Shown one piece after another: positions 62,491-64,000 of a stretch of 64,000 nucleotides of DNA (its first letter is position 1; each line of letters opens with the position of its first letter). The translations under genes were made by a program, and so were the position numbers. The notes under the pieces are model-generated. The model was not told where the DNA came from. It made no database searches and saw only the letters and a list, made by a program, of their open reading frames with translations. The DNA comes from [Flexibacter] sp. ATCC 35208 (GTDB taxonomy: Bacteria > Bacteroidota > Bacteroidia > Chitinophagales > Chitinophagaceae): contig NZ_MTKN01000035.1 in NCBI RefSeq assembly GCF_001975825.1, forward strand, positions 20,968-84,967, written 5' to 3'.

Positions 62491-62595
62491 AGGGGCTGAC
62501 TAAAAAGTAAAATGAAGGCGCTGAGAATTGCGTAAAAGCCATTTCATCTCCATATCACCTACCCGAGAGGGTGTACCCTTTTTAGTCAGCCCCCT
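62491..62595. repeat. Palindromic repeat element, copy 2
   Basis: This 105-bp element is bounded by GGCTGACTAAAAAG (62494-62507) and CTTTTTAGTCAGCC (62578-62591). It has the same interior framework as 24167-24272: AAAATGAAGG, CTG, AATTGC, TAAA, CTCCAT, TACCCGA. The one differing arm position changes on both sides (C-G there, T-A here), so pairing is preserved. It lies just after the lipoprotein stop and between convergent genes. Confidence 0.8.
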
Positions 62596-62653
62596 ACATT
62601 CAGATTCCTGGTAAAGCCAGGTTCCCATTTATACGATTTATGGTATACTCTTT

Positions 62654-63562
62654 TTATTCCGTTGTATACTTTGCGATAAAATGAAACATCTTGTCCGCCG
62701 CATCATTCGCTACCAGGTCTGAAGAATAGCCATGATAGCCATCAAACGTATAAAACACATGCGGCACTTTATTCTTCGACAACACACTATCCAACTCATT
62801 CCCCTGACTAATCCTCACTAAAGAATCCTGCTTACCATGCGCCAGAAAAGTAGGCGGACTATCTGAAGATACATATGTAACAGGGCTACTCGCTGCATAT
62901 ATTTCCGGGTTCTCCGAAGGCGTGGCACCCAGTACAACCACCATCAACTCAGGTACTCCAGACGATCCCTCTTTATACATACGCGCTAAATTATAAGGCC
63001 CCCAGTTACTCACCACACACTTTATATTCTTCTTCTCATTGTGTTTATAAGCAATCAGTGTAGTCAGCTGTCCACCTGCACTAGCCCCGATCAGCGCCGA
63101 CAAAGGTGATACCAGAAATGAATCGGCATGTGCATACATGTAATTCATGGCTGCTACCAGGTCCTCTTCCGCTGTCGGAAATTTATTCTTCCCATCCTTC
63201 ACCAACCGGTAATTAACATTCACATAAGCAAACGCCGGCGAGAAAGTAGTATTCCTGACCAACCCCTCACAGGCAGCCGAGAAATCACTCTTATCCCCTC
63301 CCATCCATCCACCGCCATGCACAAACACCATCAGGTGCGTACGCTTGGGCGACCTGCCTGCAGGCAGGTAAATATCGACAGTCTGTAATGAATCATCCCC
63401 GTAATGTTGATTGAGTAAAATTAACTCCTGTTTTGCGCCAGGACTCGCTGCCAGCGAGGTATCTGCAGACAATGCCTGTGAAGCAGATTCATTTTTACAT
63501 CCAGGTAATAAGTATAAAAAGATAGCGCATGACAACGTCCTTCTCAAGTTGAGAAACATCAT
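62654..63562 (-). CDS. Alpha/beta-hydrolase lipoprotein (esterase-like)
   Basis: This 302-residue protein has a lipobox (LLPGC, Cys22). The hydrolase core has an oxyanion motif HGGGW (82-86), the nucleophile elbow GASAGG (Ser161), and probable catalytic Asp246 (HGKQDSL) and His277 (DGYHGYS). This layout matches the hormone-sensitive-lipase and BD-FAE carbohydrate-esterase type. It is anchored in the envelope, probably facing the periplasm or surface. The substrate cannot be told. Two adjacent Met codons make the exact start uncertain. Confidence 0.9.
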   Translation of the reverse strand: MMFLNLRRTLSCAIFLYLLPGCKNESASQALSADTSLAASPGAKQELILLNQHYGDDSLQTVDIYLPAGRSPKRTHLMVFVHGGGWMGGDKSDFSAACEGLVRNTTFSPAFAYVNVNYRLVKDGKNKFPTAEEDLVAAMNYMYAHADSFLVSPLSALIGASAGGQLTTLIAYKHNEKKNIKCVVSNWGPYNLARMYKEGSSGVPELMVVVLGATPSENPEIYAASSPVTYVSSDSPPTFLAHGKQDSLVRISQGNELDSVLSKNKVPHVFYTFDGYHGYSSDLVANDAADKMFHFIAKYTTE

Positions 63563-63607
63563 ATATAAACTTATAATTGCTGTAACTTCCGGTTAAAACC
63601 TGCTAAT

Positions 63608-63979
63608 ATGAAATATACCCTCCTGCTCGCTCTTCTTTGTTGTATACTATCCATACCTTCCTTTGCACAAGGCCCGATCCCCAATGTAGATGGTCATGCC
63701 AATGCAATCATAGGTAAACTAACAAAATCCCTCTCCCTGAAAGAAGATCAACAGTTAAAACTGAAAGGTTATATCTCCGATTTTATTACGCAACGCAACA
63801 CCGTTGTTGCTGAAACTGCTACTAACCCCAAAGCCTACGATGCTAAAATTAAAAGCATGCATAACGGCTTCTACAAAAAACTGAAAACAGCCCTGACTGC
63901 TGAACAATATGAAACTTTTCTACAGCAAAAACCTGCAGAAAACGACCCTACTAACGTATTGTCTCAATTGTATTACTAA
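63608..63979 (+). CDS. Small exported helical protein, CpxP/Spy-like features
   Basis: This 123-residue protein has a signal peptide ending SIPSFAQ. The mature part is about 100 residues and mostly helical (LTKSLSLKEDQQLKLKGYIS, MHNGFYKKLKTALTAEQY). The LTAEQYETFL segment resembles the LTxxQ motif of CpxP/Spy envelope-stress chaperones, but only loosely. It is divergent from the hydrolase gene, with 45 bp between them. Confidence 0.7.
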   Translation: MKYTLLLALLCCILSIPSFAQGPIPNVDGHANAIIGKLTKSLSLKEDQQLKLKGYISDFITQRNTVVAETATNPKAYDAKIKSMHNGFYKKLKTALTAEQYETFLQQKPAENDPTNVLSQLYY

Positions 63980-64000
63980 TAATCGAGTAGGAAGAAAGCC

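Overview
The window is chromosomal DNA from a member of the Bacteroidota, most likely the Chitinophagaceae (Chitinophaga-like). The evidence is a 2410-residue SprA (the type IX secretion translocon), a PorD/DUF4835 gene, a secreted protein with a C-terminal type IX sorting domain, futalosine-pathway menaquinone genes, Bacteroidota-style promoters (TTTG-N19-21-TAnnTTTG), almost no Shine-Dalgarno sequences, and many TTG/GTG starts. No tRNA, rRNA, CRISPR array, insertion sequence or prophage was recognised. Most of the window is ordinary core genome.

Layout. 1-9.2 kb (minus strand): the 5' part of a TonB-dependent receptor preceded by a small Cys-rich protein, then sprA and ruvA. 9.3-10.3 kb: fabH. 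10.4-15.1 kb: a compact minus-strand group of an NrtR/AraR-like Nudix-fold regulator, a 69-residue lone winged-helix-like protein and two paralogous TPR histidine kinases. The second kinase has lost the ATP-binding motifs. 15.3-23.2 kb: DinB, two GNAT proteins, fabD, queD-folE, mqnB-mqnD, a photolyase and a class IV aminotransferase. 23.2-24.3 kb is a gene-poor stretch with a decayed outer-membrane-protein gene and a palindromic repeat element. 24.3-29.9 kb (minus): scoB-scoA, a DUF4296 lipoprotein, porD, coaBC, rpoZ (omega) and bamD. 29.9-30.3 kb: a control region with an 11-bp tandem array and phased MraZ-type sites.

30.3-46.5 kb (plus) is the division and cell-wall (dcw) cluster: mraZ, rsmH, ftsL-like, ftsI, murE, mraY, murD, ftsW, murG, murC, ftsQ, ftsA, ftsZ. 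murF and ddl are absent from it. 46.8-64 kb: pirin, kup, an OmpA/TSP3 protein, a polyprenyl diphosphate synthase, recJ, htpG, a type IX-exported endonuclease/exonuclease/phosphatase-family protein, the rpsF-rpsR-rplI operon, a lipoprotein, an alpha/beta-hydrolase lipoprotein and a small exported protein. A second copy of the palindromic element lies at 62.5 kb.

Functional links. The cell-envelope theme is strong: SprA and PorD export proteins such as the 57.1-60.4 kb nuclease, BamD assembles outer-membrane barrels, and the dcw genes build and divide the wall. MqnB, MqnD and a polyprenyl synthase all fit menaquinone synthesis. The least explained parts are the kinase/pseudokinase operon, the covarying palindromic element pair, the 11-bp array upstream of the dcw cluster, and promoter elements lying almost on start codons.
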